Origin: Woeseiaceae bacterium
GTDB lineage: Bacteria > Pseudomonadota > Gammaproteobacteria > Steroidobacterales > Woeseiaceae
Reading direction: 5' to 3'
DNA: 32,828 nucleotides
Assembly (NCBI GenBank): GCA_021773155.1
Contig: JAJFKQ010000098.1
Coordinates: 1 to 32,828, forward strand
Shown: positions 17,237 to 26,973 of the stretch, piece by piece
Numbering within the stretch: the first letter of the stretch is position 1
Layout: each line of letters starts with the position of its first letter
Notes under the pieces: model-generated
What the model was told of the DNA's origin: nothing
The model's input: only the letters and a program-made list of their open reading frames with translations
Database searches by the model: none
Program-made: the position numbers and the translations under genes

Positions 17237-18006
17237 ATATTGCCCTGAATCTCGTTGCCGTTCGCACCATTATTCACAAGGAAATGAGCAGGGTGCTGCG
17301 AATCTGGATACAAACCATCGTGCCTCCGGCAATTACGATGACACTGTACTTCATCATTTTTGGCAACCTCATCGGACGGCGCATCGGTAGCATGGGTGGT
17401 TTTGACTACATGCAATACATCGCACCGGGTCTGATCATGATGTCGGTAATTACGAACTCCTATGGCAACGTCGTGTCCTCGTTTTTCGGTGCGAAGTTCA
17501 GCCGCCATATTGAAGAAATGCTGGTATCGCCAATGTCGAATGCGACGATCATCATCGGTCATGTTGCTGGTGGCGTGTTACGTGGAATGCTCGTCGGCGC
17601 GCTTGTAACCATCATTGCGCTGTTCTTTACGCGCCTCGAAGTTGCTCACCCGTTTATCATGGTGTCGGTCGTGTTGCTGTCTTCAATCGTCTTTTCACTG
17701 GCAGGATTCATCAACGCCGTATTCGCGAAGAAGTTCGACGACATTTCAATTGTGCCAACGTTCGTTCTGACGCCGCTTACCTATCTGGGTGGTGTGTTCT
17801 ATTCAATATCGATGTTGCCGGAGTTCTGGCAGAACGTGTCGAAAGCGAACCCGATTTTGTACATGGTCAACGCGTTTCGTTATGGAATTCTGGGGACGTC
17901 AGACATCAGTATTGCGCACGCATACACAATCCTTCTTGGCTTCGTTGTGCTGCTGTTTTCCGCCAGCTTTTACCTCATGAAAAAAGGCGTTGGGATTCGC
18001 GAGTAA
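17233..18006 (+). CDS. ABC-2 type transporter permease (YadH-like)
   Basis: Hydrophobic ABC-2 permease; 4-bp overlap with the ATPase; PTFVLTPLTYLGGVFYSI. Confidence 0.92.
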   Translation: MNIALNLVAVRTIIHKEMSRVLRIWIQTIVPPAITMTLYFIIFGNLIGRRIGSMGGFDYMQYIAPGLIMMSVITNSYGNVVSSFFGAKFSRHIEEMLVSPMSNATIIIGHVAGGVLRGMLVGALVTIIALFFTRLEVAHPFIMVSVVLLSSIVFSLAGFINAVFAKKFDDISIVPTFVLTPLTYLGGVFYSISMLPEFWQNVSKANPILYMVNAFRYGILGTSDISIAHAYTILLGFVVLLFSASFYLMKKGVGIRE

Positions 18007-18007
18007 G

Positions 18008-18676
18008 ATGTGTGGCCGCTTCGCCTTTTACTCGCCCAGTGAAGCGACAGCAGCGCTGTTTGGCGTAGACGGAGCGCTAGCGGTTGAACCGCGCTACAAC
18101 ATCGCGCCGACCCAATTCGTCGCAGCCATCAGAAACAAAAACGAACATAATCGTGAGTTCGTTATGTTGCGCTGGGGGCTTGTTCCGCCTTGGGCCAAAG
18201 ATCCGGCGATCGGTAATCGTATGATTAATGCTCGTGCGGAAACTGTTGCCGAGAAACCGTCTTATCGAGCGGCATTCAAGCATCGCAGATGCATCGTACT
18301 TGCAGACGGATTCTACGAATGGCATCGAGAGGGTGACGTTAAGACGCCATATTTCATCTCATTGGCGAATGGCGAGCCATTTGCGCTGGCCGGGCTCTGG
18401 GAAAACTGGAAAGACCGGGAAAGTGGCGAGTCTTTGCAGACAACGACGTTAATAACGACTGCCGCGAACGACTTCATGCAGTCGTTGCATCACCGTATGC
18501 CCGTAATACTTCAACCAGAAACGGCCGATGTTTGGCTGGCGGGGCCGAACGATTTTCTGCAGAAGTCTGCTGTAAGCACGCCTGCTCTACGAGCATGGCC
18601 CGTGAATCGACGCGTCAACAATGCGCGCAACCAGGGTGAAGAGTTAATTGACGTCGACGGGGAAGTCATTAGCTGA
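18008..18676 (+). CDS. SOS response-associated peptidase (SRAP/YedK/HMCES family)
   Basis: MCGRF N-terminus with catalytic Cys2; YNIAPTQ; MINARAETVAEKPSYR; CIVLADGFYEW. Confidence 0.95.
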   Translation: MCGRFAFYSPSEATAALFGVDGALAVEPRYNIAPTQFVAAIRNKNEHNREFVMLRWGLVPPWAKDPAIGNRMINARAETVAEKPSYRAAFKHRRCIVLADGFYEWHREGDVKTPYFISLANGEPFALAGLWENWKDRESGESLQTTTLITTAANDFMQSLHHRMPVILQPETADVWLAGPNDFLQKSAVSTPALRAWPVNRRVNNARNQGEELIDVDGEVIS

Positions 18677-20485
18677 GACTGCCGGTCGCGTGGAAACGAG
18701 CAACGTCCCGGGTCCGCCATGCACACCAATGCCTGTGCCTAACTCGCAAATTTTGAGTGTGTCTATTGTCGTTACGTTTTGGCGTAGCTCGGCTGCCAGC
18801 GTTGAGGCATCGTCCGCGCAGATTGCGTGCCCGATGCCGATTTCGATCGATTCGCCGCTCTTGATTCTTGCCGCGACGAATCGCGCGAATCTTGTGACTC
18901 GATTGCGCCGCCCAAGCAAGAAACCGCAGAGGCTGATTTTGCCACCCGGATTGACGCAGACCAGTGGGGTTACTCGTAGAAGATCCGCTATCAACTTGAC
19001 CCAATCCGGTAGCCGTCCACCGCGAACCGCATAACGCAAATCCTTGAGCAACGCGAATGTCCGCGTCTTTGCGACTTGTTCTTCGACTATACGAATCGTC
19101 TCATCAATGCCGATACCCGCTGCAGCACACTCGGCGGCAAGGACAGCAAGCTGTCCCTGGCCCATCGACGCATTGAGCGAGTCGATAACATGTATACGGC
19201 CGGGCGCATTGCTGCGTTCCGCAGCCAACCGCGCACCCTCGTAGGTTCCGCTTGCCCTGGACGTTAGTGCGATGGCCAGTACGTCGTTGAAGTGGCTGGC
19301 GAGGAACTGAAACTGACGACGGAAATCGCCCGGTGCAGGCCGTGAAGTTGTTGGGTGCTGCGGGTTACTTTCAAGCTCACGGTAAAACTCTTCGGTCGTA
19401 ATGCTGACCTTGTCGAGATAACCACGATTACCGAATTGAATGCGACAGGGCACCATATGGATGTCGAGTCTTTCCATGTCATCGTCACAAATGTCGGCTC
19501 CCGAATCCGTGATGACGGCGAAAGTCCTCGCAGTTCCATGCGTCGCATGCTGTTGTCGATGCATGTCATCGGCTTTTTCTCCACTTAGGTCACCAAAGCG
19601 TCTCGCAATTCCGAATACTGCATCAGGATCGTCCACGTGAACATGGACTTTTGCTTTGCGCTTGTTGCCCGCAAGTACCAACGAGTCACCGATTTCCGCG
19701 AGTGCCTCGCGCAGTTTACGGCGATCAATCTCGGTCGCTATCACCAGGCACTCCGTGCAGTATCGAAATTTCGAGGTGTTGTCCGCGGCTGAAAATTTAA
19801 CGGGCGGTTCTATGTCATCGAGTAGTGCCGTCTCCGGCATCGGCGTCATATGGCCATCACGGAGATACTCCGACATGCCACTGACGAGTTCTGCAAACCC
19901 CTTCGCGCCAGCGTCGACGACACCCGCTTTTCGCAGTACATCGAGCTGTTTTGGTGTGTTGGCGAGTGCTTCGTCAACTTTGACTCTCGCCTGATCTATG
20001 ACTGCCGAAAATTCGGCGTCAGAGTCAGCGGAAACCTGATGCGTGATGCTCTCGGCGAATGCGGTGATGACAGAAAGTACGGTCCCCTCGCACGGCTTCG
20101 ACAGAGCATCATGGGCATATTCGGAACCGAGTTTCACCGCCTTGCCGAAGGTGTATGTCGTGAATCGTGTAATCTCGCCAGCCGAGTCACTCACGCCCTG
20201 AAAAAACTGCGCGATGATGGCGCCGGAGTTTCCTCGGGCGCCATCGAGCAACGCGTCGGCCGTCGCTGCGAGCATTGTTCCAAGGTGTTTACCCGGCTCT
20301 TCCTGTAGAACGCCCAGCACCGAACTCAGGGAAAGGCTAAGGTTGGTTCCCGTGTCACTGTCCGCGACCGGAAAAACGTTAATGCGATTGAGAAGTTCCT
20401 GCTGACCGATGACACGATGAATTCCCGATATCAACGCGCTTGCGAGAACATCGCCGTCGATGTGTTTTCCGTCGCTGCTAGTCAC
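18644..20485 (-). CDS. DAK2 (DhaL-like)-DegV fusion protein, FakA-FakB-like
   Basis: N-terminal INVFPVADSDTGTNLSLS and ARGNSGAI; middle FRYCTECLVIATE; C-terminal DegV FAVITDSGADI, LTSRASGTYEGA, GIGVHGGPGTL. Confidence 0.9.
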   Translation of the reverse strand: MTSSDGKHIDGDVLASALISGIHRVIGQQELLNRINVFPVADSDTGTNLSLSLSSVLGVLQEEPGKHLGTMLAATADALLDGARGNSGAIIAQFFQGVSDSAGEITRFTTYTFGKAVKLGSEYAHDALSKPCEGTVLSVITAFAESITHQVSADSDAEFSAVIDQARVKVDEALANTPKQLDVLRKAGVVDAGAKGFAELVSGMSEYLRDGHMTPMPETALLDDIEPPVKFSAADNTSKFRYCTECLVIATEIDRRKLREALAEIGDSLVLAGNKRKAKVHVHVDDPDAVFGIARRFGDLSGEKADDMHRQQHATHGTARTFAVITDSGADICDDDMERLDIHMVPCRIQFGNRGYLDKVSITTEEFYRELESNPQHPTTSRPAPGDFRRQFQFLASHFNDVLAIALTSRASGTYEGARLAAERSNAPGRIHVIDSLNASMGQGQLAVLAAECAAAGIGIDETIRIVEEQVAKTRTFALLKDLRYAVRGGRLPDWVKLIADLLRVTPLVCVNPGGKISLCGFLLGRRNRVTRFARFVAARIKSGESIEIGIGHAICADDASTLAAELRQNVTTIDTLKICELGTGIGVHGGPGTLLVSTRPAVSANDFPVDVN

Positions 20486-21122
20486 GCGGTAACAGGAACA
20501 ACTGTCCCTGATTCTCCAGTATAACGCCGTCCGGCGTTATCTCAGCAACTTGAGGCCCTTCCTTGAGCTGTGACCCTTCGCGTAGTTTCACCATATTGAT
20601 GAAGACAAATCGGTCTTCGGGTTTGGCGCTGTAGACGTGGATATCGAGGTGTAGCTCCGGCAGATTGCTCGATCCGCTGGCACGCACTTCATAAATTGTC
20701 GGATACAGGTCGGCCGCGGGAATTGCGGACGGGTCTTGCGAAATCAACACAGGTTTCACAAAAGCGGATGTCGCCGTGTCCGGATCCGGTTCGACGCCGG
20801 AATCCCTCGTCTGCTGCTCCGGAGGGTTGAGTCGGGCGGCGGCGACTTGTTCGTCAAAGCTGGGCGTAGAATCGGCTTCCATGACGGGTGGGTTGCTTGT
20901 ATCTGCTCGAGCAGGCGCTGCAGTCGGTGTCGCAACCTTATCCGGTTTCAGCAACAAACCGATCAATAAAGCGAGATTGATCGCGAGCAAGATTCCAACC
21001 ACCCAAAGCCAGCGCGGAACGGATGGTGCCCCAGGACTCGTCGGCACACCGGTAAACTCGGCGCTGCCTTGTTGCTGCCTGTCGGTCTCCGATTTCTTAA
21101 GAGCGTCGAGTATGAATGACAT
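20478..21122 (-). CDS. gspB: general secretion pathway protein B (GspB-like)
   Basis: MSFILDALKKSETDRQ N-terminus, one TM segment, C-terminal GspB domain (VAEITPDGVILENQGQLFLLPRD). Confidence 0.88.
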   Translation of the reverse strand: MSFILDALKKSETDRQQQGSAEFTGVPTSPGAPSVPRWLWVVGILLAINLALLIGLLLKPDKVATPTAAPARADTSNPPVMEADSTPSFDEQVAAARLNPPEQQTRDSGVEPDPDTATSAFVKPVLISQDPSAIPAADLYPTIYEVRASGSSNLPELHLDIHVYSAKPEDRFVFINMVKLREGSQLKEGPQVAEITPDGVILENQGQLFLLPRD

Positions 21123-21125
21123 GCA

Positions 21126-22805
21126 CTAACCCTCTGCAGATCCTGGAGATGTCAGCCGCGGCGAGCCGTCAGATTCGAGCAAAGAATTTATAATGATCAA
21201 CGTTTGCTGTCCTACCAGGCCATCAACCGCAAGGCGATAATCGCGCTGGAACTCACGCACGACAACTTGCAGATCAGTGTCATATTCGTCGCTGTCGATA
21301 TTGTTACTAATATAGTGTTCGTCGATTTCGGCCAGGCTTTGTCGCAGCCACAAAACCTCGGGCCCTCGCGACCCGGGTGACAGCGATACAGGTACGCCGC
21401 CCGGAGGTCGCCAGAGCAACAGGAATTCGCCGAACCAAAGTTCTGTTATCTCACTAACCGGGTGAGTAACCGCAACGCCACCGATCGAAAGCTCTGCGCT
21501 GTCGTCGTGAATAGCTGTCAGGACAAGCTCATGCGAGTCACCATCGTCATCGACGATAGTAAGGATCGCGGGGCGATCCAGTTGTCGCAAACCGTTCCAG
21601 GAGCTACGCTGATTGAGGCAAGCTAAACCGGCAGCGGCGGCCTGCGAACAGCCAGTCTGCGAGCCGCGCCTGTATTCCAGTCCCCAAAGTTCGAAGAGCG
21701 ATGCGAAAGCAAAGTTTCGCGTCGTTAACTCGCCAGCGAGGGCGAGCTCCTCGGATAGTGACGCCTGCGGTGTTTCGGACGCCGCGTCAGAATTACTGCT
21801 GTTCTCTTCGAGCGGCAGTTCAGGCGGCGCGGTAACCGGGGTCTCAATGACTGGCGTCTGCAAAGCGACAGAATCCTCTATCGTGCCGAGGGACCCTGAA
21901 TCCCGGCTTACGGACCAGATGCTCGCGATGACAACCGCGAGACCCACCAGCCCCAACGCCATTGCCGTGCGGCTCATGGTCGGTGATCTATCGAGTTCTC
22001 CTGCCACTTCGGCGGCCGCACGTCTGACCAGGCGCTTTGTAATGATGCGGGATTCCTGACTGTAAGCGCCAAGTAACGCCCGGTCGCAAATGACATTGAT
22101 CAGCCTTGGCACGCCTTGCGAGAGACGAAACACCTCCTTCTTGGCGGCGTTGTCGATTACCTCTCCGAGCGCTCCAGCAACACGCAGCCGGTGCTCAACG
22201 TATTGTGCGGACTCTTCGCGTGTTAGCGGCTCGAGGTGGTAACGGCCGGTAATACGTTGTGCCAATTGCCGCAGATCGTTGCGGCCGAGGAGCTCGCGCA
22301 ACTCGGGTTGTCCTATCAGGATTATTTGCAGCAACTTCTGCTTGGCAGTTTCGAGATTGGTCAGCATACGAACCTGTTCGAGTACTGCTGGCGCAAGATT
22401 CTGTGCTTCGTCGACGACGAGGATGGTTCGTCTTCCGGCGGCATGTGCGCTCAGAAGATGCTGGTTGAGTGCATCCGTTAGCGCTTTGATGCTGTGTCCA
22501 TTCTCGGGTACGGCGATGCCCAGTTCTTCGCAGATCGTCAACAGGAATTCATTCACTGTAATTTGTGGATTTAGTACGACCGCCACATCGGCGTTGTCGG
22601 GCATCTGATTCAGCAGCAAGGTTCGAACCAGCGTGGTTTTTCCGGTACCAACCTCGCCGGTTAACTGCACGAAGCCACCACTCTCGGTAACGCCATAGAC
22701 AAGATGAGCAAGCGCCTCGCCATGCTGCTCGCTCATGAACAGGTAACGAGGATCCGGCGTTATCGAAAACGGTTTTTCATTGAGGCCGAAAAAGTTGGTG
22801 TACAT
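21126..22805 (-). CDS. gspA: GspA/ExeA-like AAA ATPase with C-terminal peptidoglycan-binding domain
   Basis: MYTNFFGLNEKPFSITPDPRYLFMS; Walker A GEVGTGKTT; Walker B ILVVDEAQNL; C-terminal PG-binding VREFQRDYRLAVDGLVGQQT. Confidence 0.92.
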   Translation of the reverse strand: MYTNFFGLNEKPFSITPDPRYLFMSEQHGEALAHLVYGVTESGGFVQLTGEVGTGKTTLVRTLLLNQMPDNADVAVVLNPQITVNEFLLTICEELGIAVPENGHSIKALTDALNQHLLSAHAAGRRTILVVDEAQNLAPAVLEQVRMLTNLETAKQKLLQIILIGQPELRELLGRNDLRQLAQRITGRYHLEPLTREESAQYVEHRLRVAGALGEVIDNAAKKEVFRLSQGVPRLINVICDRALLGAYSQESRIITKRLVRRAAAEVAGELDRSPTMSRTAMALGLVGLAVVIASIWSVSRDSGSLGTIEDSVALQTPVIETPVTAPPELPLEENSSNSDAASETPQASLSEELALAGELTTRNFAFASLFELWGLEYRRGSQTGCSQAAAAGLACLNQRSSWNGLRQLDRPAILTIVDDDGDSHELVLTAIHDDSAELSIGGVAVTHPVSEITELWFGEFLLLWRPPGGVPVSLSPGSRGPEVLWLRQSLAEIDEHYISNNIDSDEYDTDLQVVVREFQRDYRLAVDGLVGQQTLIIINSLLESDGSPRLTSPGSAEG

Positions 22806-22831
22806 CGTGCCGATTCTACCCTATTGGTTTA

Positions 22832-22860
22832 GGGAAGCCCTGATCGATTCAGAGCTTCCC
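22832..22860 (-). repeat. short inverted repeat spanning the dinB stop codon
   Basis: GGGAAGC (22832-22838) and GCTTCCC (22854-22860) with inner TGA/TCA pairing; no T-tract. Confidence 0.6.
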
Positions 22861-24021
22861 CAGGGTCTTCGCTCGACCAACGGACAGCGAACCGAATTTC
22901 TCGCGAATTTCGTCGACTGTTTCATCGATGACAGATGTGTCTTCAGAAACATCGTTGGCGAAAAGGTCGGGCTGCTCGGCGGGAGCAAGTTTGCCGCCAG
23001 CAACGCCGAGCAGCCGAATTCTGGCGCCCGGATTACTGGCGAGCCATGTAATCAACAGTTCACGCGCAACGGCATAGATCTGGTCTGTGCCGCTTGCCGG
23101 AGGCTTGATACTGCGTTGTCGCGTATATGTGGTGAAGTCTGCGCGACGAATTTTGATTTGCAACGTGCCGGCGGCGAGTGACGACTTGCGCAGGCGCGCA
23201 GCCGTGCGATCAGCCAGCCGCAACAGCTCGCGATTCATCTCGTCTGGTTTTGACAGGTCCTGGTCATAGGTTTCCTCAGCGCTGATCGATTTTTCCTCGC
23301 GACTGTGCACGACGGGGCGGTTGTCGATACCCGCAGCTCGATCCCTTGTTACTCTCGTGAATCGACCGAAGATGGGTTCGAGATAACGGTCAGTTGCACA
23401 GCGCAGGTCGCGCACGGTCGATACGTGAATCCCGTCCAGGCGTTTCAGCGTTTCCCGCCCGATGCCAGGAATGACGCGCACGGGCAACGGGTCGAGTTTT
23501 TCTTCGTAGAGATCGGGTGTGACTATCGTCAGGCCATCCGGCTTATCGAGGTCGGATGCAATCTTCGCGACCAGCTTGTTCTGTGCCACGCCCACTGACG
23601 CGGTCAATCCTGTGTCATCCAGTATGCGTTGCTTGATGTTGCCGGCAATTATCTCGGGTGCACCGAACAGCTTGACGCTCGCTGTCACATCAAGAAATGC
23701 CTCGTCAAGGGAGAGTCCTTCCACCAGCGGTGTGAACTCATGGAAGATTGCAAAGATCTTCCTGGAGGCTTCTTTATAGTGAGACATTCTCGGCTGCACG
23801 CGCATAAGATGATCGCAGCGTCGGATCGCTTCAGCCATGGGCATGGCAGAACGAATTCCGAACTTGCGTGCCTCGTAGCTGGCAGCTGCCACAACGCCAC
23901 GGTTTGTGCCGCCGCCGACAACTACCGGCAGTCCTTTCAGGTCGGGGTTGTCTCGCTGCTCGACGGACGCATAAAAGGCATCCATATCAACATGCAGAAT
24001 GCTGCGTGTTGACGGTTGCAT
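22849..24021 (-). CDS. dinB: DNA polymerase IV
   Basis: ILHVDMDAFYASVEQRDNP, GLSLDEAFLDVT, SVGVAQNKLVAKIASDLDKPDG; start set at ATG 24021. Confidence 0.95.
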   Translation of the reverse strand: MQPSTRSILHVDMDAFYASVEQRDNPDLKGLPVVVGGGTNRGVVAAASYEARKFGIRSAMPMAEAIRRCDHLMRVQPRMSHYKEASRKIFAIFHEFTPLVEGLSLDEAFLDVTASVKLFGAPEIIAGNIKQRILDDTGLTASVGVAQNKLVAKIASDLDKPDGLTIVTPDLYEEKLDPLPVRVIPGIGRETLKRLDGIHVSTVRDLRCATDRYLEPIFGRFTRVTRDRAAGIDNRPVVHSREEKSISAEETYDQDLSKPDEMNRELLRLADRTAARLRKSSLAAGTLQIKIRRADFTTYTRQRSIKPPASGTDQIYAVARELLITWLASNPGARIRLLGVAGGKLAPAEQPDLFANDVSEDTSVIDETVDEIREKFGSLSVGRAKTLGKL

Positions 24022-24025
24022 GAGA

Positions 24026-24916
24026 TTATTGGCCGCGCTCGACGATATAGCGTGCGAGCCACTCCAGCGGTGCTGCGGATGCGCCGATTTGTGATAAGTC
24101 ATCCAGTGCCTCTGCGAGTAGTTCATCGCAGCGAGCTCGCGAGGCGGCAACACCGAACAAAGCCGGGTAAGTGGCCTTGTTCAAAGACGCATCAGAACCT
24201 GCGGGCTTGCCGATGACCTCTGTTTCCCCTTCCACGTCGAGGATGTCATCCTTGATCTGAAATGCAATGCCGATGCTTCGCCCAAAACGGTCCAGTGCGG
24301 CGGCATTCCCGGCGGGCAGGTTGTTGCTCAAGAAACAGGCTGAGACGATGGATGCGTGAATCAATGCGCCGGTCTTCAGAGCATACATGTGCTCAAGTTC
24401 ATCTGTGGAAAGTGCTGTGCCTTCGGCTGCAAGGTCGATCGATTGACCACCAGTCATTCCAATCGAACCACAGGCAGCGGTAATCAAGCGGACGAGTTCT
24501 ATTGCGGCGCCATCGGGTGCTCCGTCGACGTTCGCCAGCACCAGGAATGCGAGTGGTTGCAGCGCATCTGCCGCGAGGATCGCAGTTGCTTCGTCGTACT
24601 GCTTGTGAACAGTGGGTTTGCCGCGTCGCAGGTCGTCATCGTCCATGGCCGGCAGGTCGTCATGAACCAGAGAAAACGCATGGATCAGCTCAATTGCGAC
24701 AGCCGGCGTATCGAGCAGCTCAGGTTCGACGGAAAGACATTCACCCGCCGCATAGACCAGCAGTGGCCGTACTCGCTTGCCGCCATTCAGTACCGCGTAG
24801 CGCATCGCATCGTGCAGGCGCTGCGGGTTTCTGGTCGCCAGGGGCAATGCCGCATCCAGCCCTGCATTGACACGGGCTGTGTAAGCGGCGATGCGATCTT
24901 TGAAAGCGTGAGGCAA
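24026..24916 (-). CDS. ispA: (2E,6E)-farnesyl diphosphate synthase
   Basis: GGKRVRPLLVYAAGE, first Asp-rich motif VHDDLPAMDDDDLRRGKPT, second FQIKDDILD. Confidence 0.95.
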   Translation of the reverse strand: MPHAFKDRIAAYTARVNAGLDAALPLATRNPQRLHDAMRYAVLNGGKRVRPLLVYAAGECLSVEPELLDTPAVAIELIHAFSLVHDDLPAMDDDDLRRGKPTVHKQYDEATAILAADALQPLAFLVLANVDGAPDGAAIELVRLITAACGSIGMTGGQSIDLAAEGTALSTDELEHMYALKTGALIHASIVSACFLSNNLPAGNAAALDRFGRSIGIAFQIKDDILDVEGETEVIGKPAGSDASLNKATYPALFGVAASRARCDELLAEALDDLSQIGASAAPLEWLARYIVERGQ

Positions 24917-24984
24917 GGTAAAACCTGGAATCGGGCCGTGTAGCGTACACGGAATTCAGCCGATGTGCGCGGCTCCTACTGGGC

Positions 24985-24990
24985 TATAAT
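24985..24990 (+). promoter_or_regulatory. candidate -10 element for the mevalonate operon
   Basis: Consensus TATAAT about 40 bp before the mvaD start; no convincing -35. Confidence 0.4.
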
Positions 24991-25030
24991 TCGCGTCCTT
25001 TACTGGCTCGAAAGATCAGGAACCAAGCAC

Positions 25031-25993
25031 ATGCAGGCGACGGCAATTGCACAGCCGAACATTGCGCTCATCAAGTACTGGGGCAAGCGTGACGTCGAAC
25101 GGAATCTGCCGGCGGTCGGCTCGATTTCGGTCACATTGCGCGAGCTGCATACCGAAGTCAGTGTTGCATTGAGCTCCGATCTGCGAAGCGACGAATTGTT
25201 CGTGAATGGTGAGGAGAGCCAGCCGTTGCTGCCGCGGATCAGCCGCTGCCTGGATAATGTCATCGGCACGCAGCGTTTACGCGCGAGAATCACAAGTCGA
25301 AGCAACTTCCCGATAGCCGCAGGACTGGCTTCCTCCGCATCCGCATTCGCTGCGACAACGGTGGCTGCCGCCAGCGCTGCGGACCTGTCATTTAGCACCG
25401 AAGAACTGGCGCGACTCGCCGGGCAGGCATCCGGATCAGCGGCGAGATCGTTATATGGCGGATTCGTCGAGCTAAGAAACTCAGGCGACACCATAAAGCT
25501 GGCGGCACTACGCGAGGTTGATTCCTGGCCGCTGCAGGTTGTTGTGGCAATAACCGAAACCGGACCGAAGCCAACCGGCTCGACGGAGGCGATGGAAATA
25601 TCTCGCGAGACTTCACCTTTTTACACCAGCTGGATTGAGCAGCAGGACCAGGATCTGGAAATTGCGCGGACGGCCATCCTGCAGCGGGACTTCGCACAGC
25701 TCGCGACTGTTGCCGAACACAATTGCCTGAAGATGCATTCGGTCATGTGGGCATCTCGCCCACCGATGGTCTATTGGAATTCGGCAACGATGCGTTGCAT
25801 GCAAACAGTGCGGCAACTGCAAACAGAAGGGTGCCAGGTATTTTTTACGATCGATGCGGGTCCGCAAGTTAAAGCGGTGTGTTTGCCGGAGGATGCCGAG
25901 GCAGTGAGCAAGGCACTCGCTGAGACGCCCGGTGTGCAGGAAATAATGATGAGTGGCCTGGGTTCCGCGGCTCGACTGGTCGACAAAACGTGA
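25031..25993 (+). CDS. mvaD: diphosphomevalonate decarboxylase
   Basis: ALIKYWGKRDVERNLPAVGSISVTL, GLASSASAFAA, GSAARSLYGGFVEL, FTIDAGPQVKAV; start ATG 25031. Confidence 0.93.
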   Translation: MQATAIAQPNIALIKYWGKRDVERNLPAVGSISVTLRELHTEVSVALSSDLRSDELFVNGEESQPLLPRISRCLDNVIGTQRLRARITSRSNFPIAAGLASSASAFAATTVAAASAADLSFSTEELARLAGQASGSAARSLYGGFVELRNSGDTIKLAALREVDSWPLQVVVAITETGPKPTGSTEAMEISRETSPFYTSWIEQQDQDLEIARTAILQRDFAQLATVAEHNCLKMHSVMWASRPPMVYWNSATMRCMQTVRQLQTEGCQVFFTIDAGPQVKAVCLPEDAEAVSKALAETPGVQEIMMSGLGSAARLVDKT

Positions 25994-26973
25994 CAAACAA
26001 AATATCAGCCAGCGCGCCGGGCAAGGTCGTGCTGAGTGGCGAGTACGCCGTACTCGACGGCGCTCCAGCGATTTGCATGGCGGTTAACCGACGCGCGCGT
26101 GCAGAGATTTCGGATATCGATTCCGACTACAGTGAAGTCAGGGCTCCCGGTTTCACCGACATCGTTGGCCGATTCAAATCGAACGATGGCGGCATCCAGT
26201 GGCAGGACGGGCAAGCGTCTTTTGGGGTCGTGGATGCGGTCTTAGGTGCAGCGGGTCTTGAACAGACAGCTGCGAAGCGCATTATTCTGAATACGAGCGA
26301 ATTTGTCGACGCTGCAACGCAGCGGAAAATAGGCATTGGTTCAAGCGCTGCTATCACCGTTGCGTTTTGTGCGGCTGCAGTCAATTCGGCTGACGTTGCC
26401 GCGCTGGCAACGCTCGCACAAGGCGCGCATGCGAACCTGCAGGGCGGGACCGGTAGCGGAGTGGATGTCGCATGTAGCCTGTCAGGTGGACTGATCGAGT
26501 ACCGCATGCAGGGTGCGTTGGTTACGGCACTGAAATGGCCTGAAGGTTTGTCATATCGCCTGCTTTGGACCGGCGTTGCGGCCAGTACACGCGAGAAACT
26601 GTCAAAACTGGCGGCGAGTATTAGTAAGCCGTCTCGGACAGCTCTGTTCGGCGCAGCCGAAGGTCTGGCACTGGCCTGGCGGAGTAACGACGCCCAACAA
26701 GTTATTGCAGAGTATCGGGACTACTGCCGGCAGCTGTACAAGTTCAGTGTCGATCACGACCTGGGAATTTTCGACGCCGGTCACGCAGCGCTTTGGCATG
26801 CGGCGAGCGCTGCTGGCCTCACCTACAAACCCTGCGGTGCCGGCGGTGGTGATATCGGTATCCTGATGGGGACGGATATCGCAGAATTGAATGCATTTAC
26901 CGGCAAGTACTCGACGAATTGCTCGGTGCTCGATTGTGAGATGAGCCCGACGGGCGTTAGGATTGACGCATGA
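25990..26973 (+). CDS. phosphomevalonate kinase (GHMP family)
   Basis: SAPGKVVLSGEYAVLDG, KIGIGSSAAITVAF, CGAGGGDIGIL; 4-bp overlaps with both neighbours in the mevalonate cluster. Confidence 0.82.
   Translation: MTNKISASAPGKVVLSGEYAVLDGAPAICMAVNRRARAEISDIDSDYSEVRAPGFTDIVGRFKSNDGGIQWQDGQASFGVVDAVLGAAGLEQTAAKRIILNTSEFVDAATQRKIGIGSSAAITVAFCAAAVNSADVAALATLAQGAHANLQGGTGSGVDVACSLSGGLIEYRMQGALVTALKWPEGLSYRLLWTGVAASTREKLSKLAASISKPSRTALFGAAEGLALAWRSNDAQQVIAEYRDYCRQLYKFSVDHDLGIFDAGHAALWHAASAAGLTYKPCGAGGGDIGILMGTDIAELNAFTGKYSTNCSVLDCEMSPTGVRIDA

Noticed and set aside
24022-24153. N-terminal extension of DinB in the track
   Set aside because: Lies inside ispA on the same strand; ATG 24021 (MQPSTRSILHVDMDAFYASVEQ) fits the normal DinB N-terminus.
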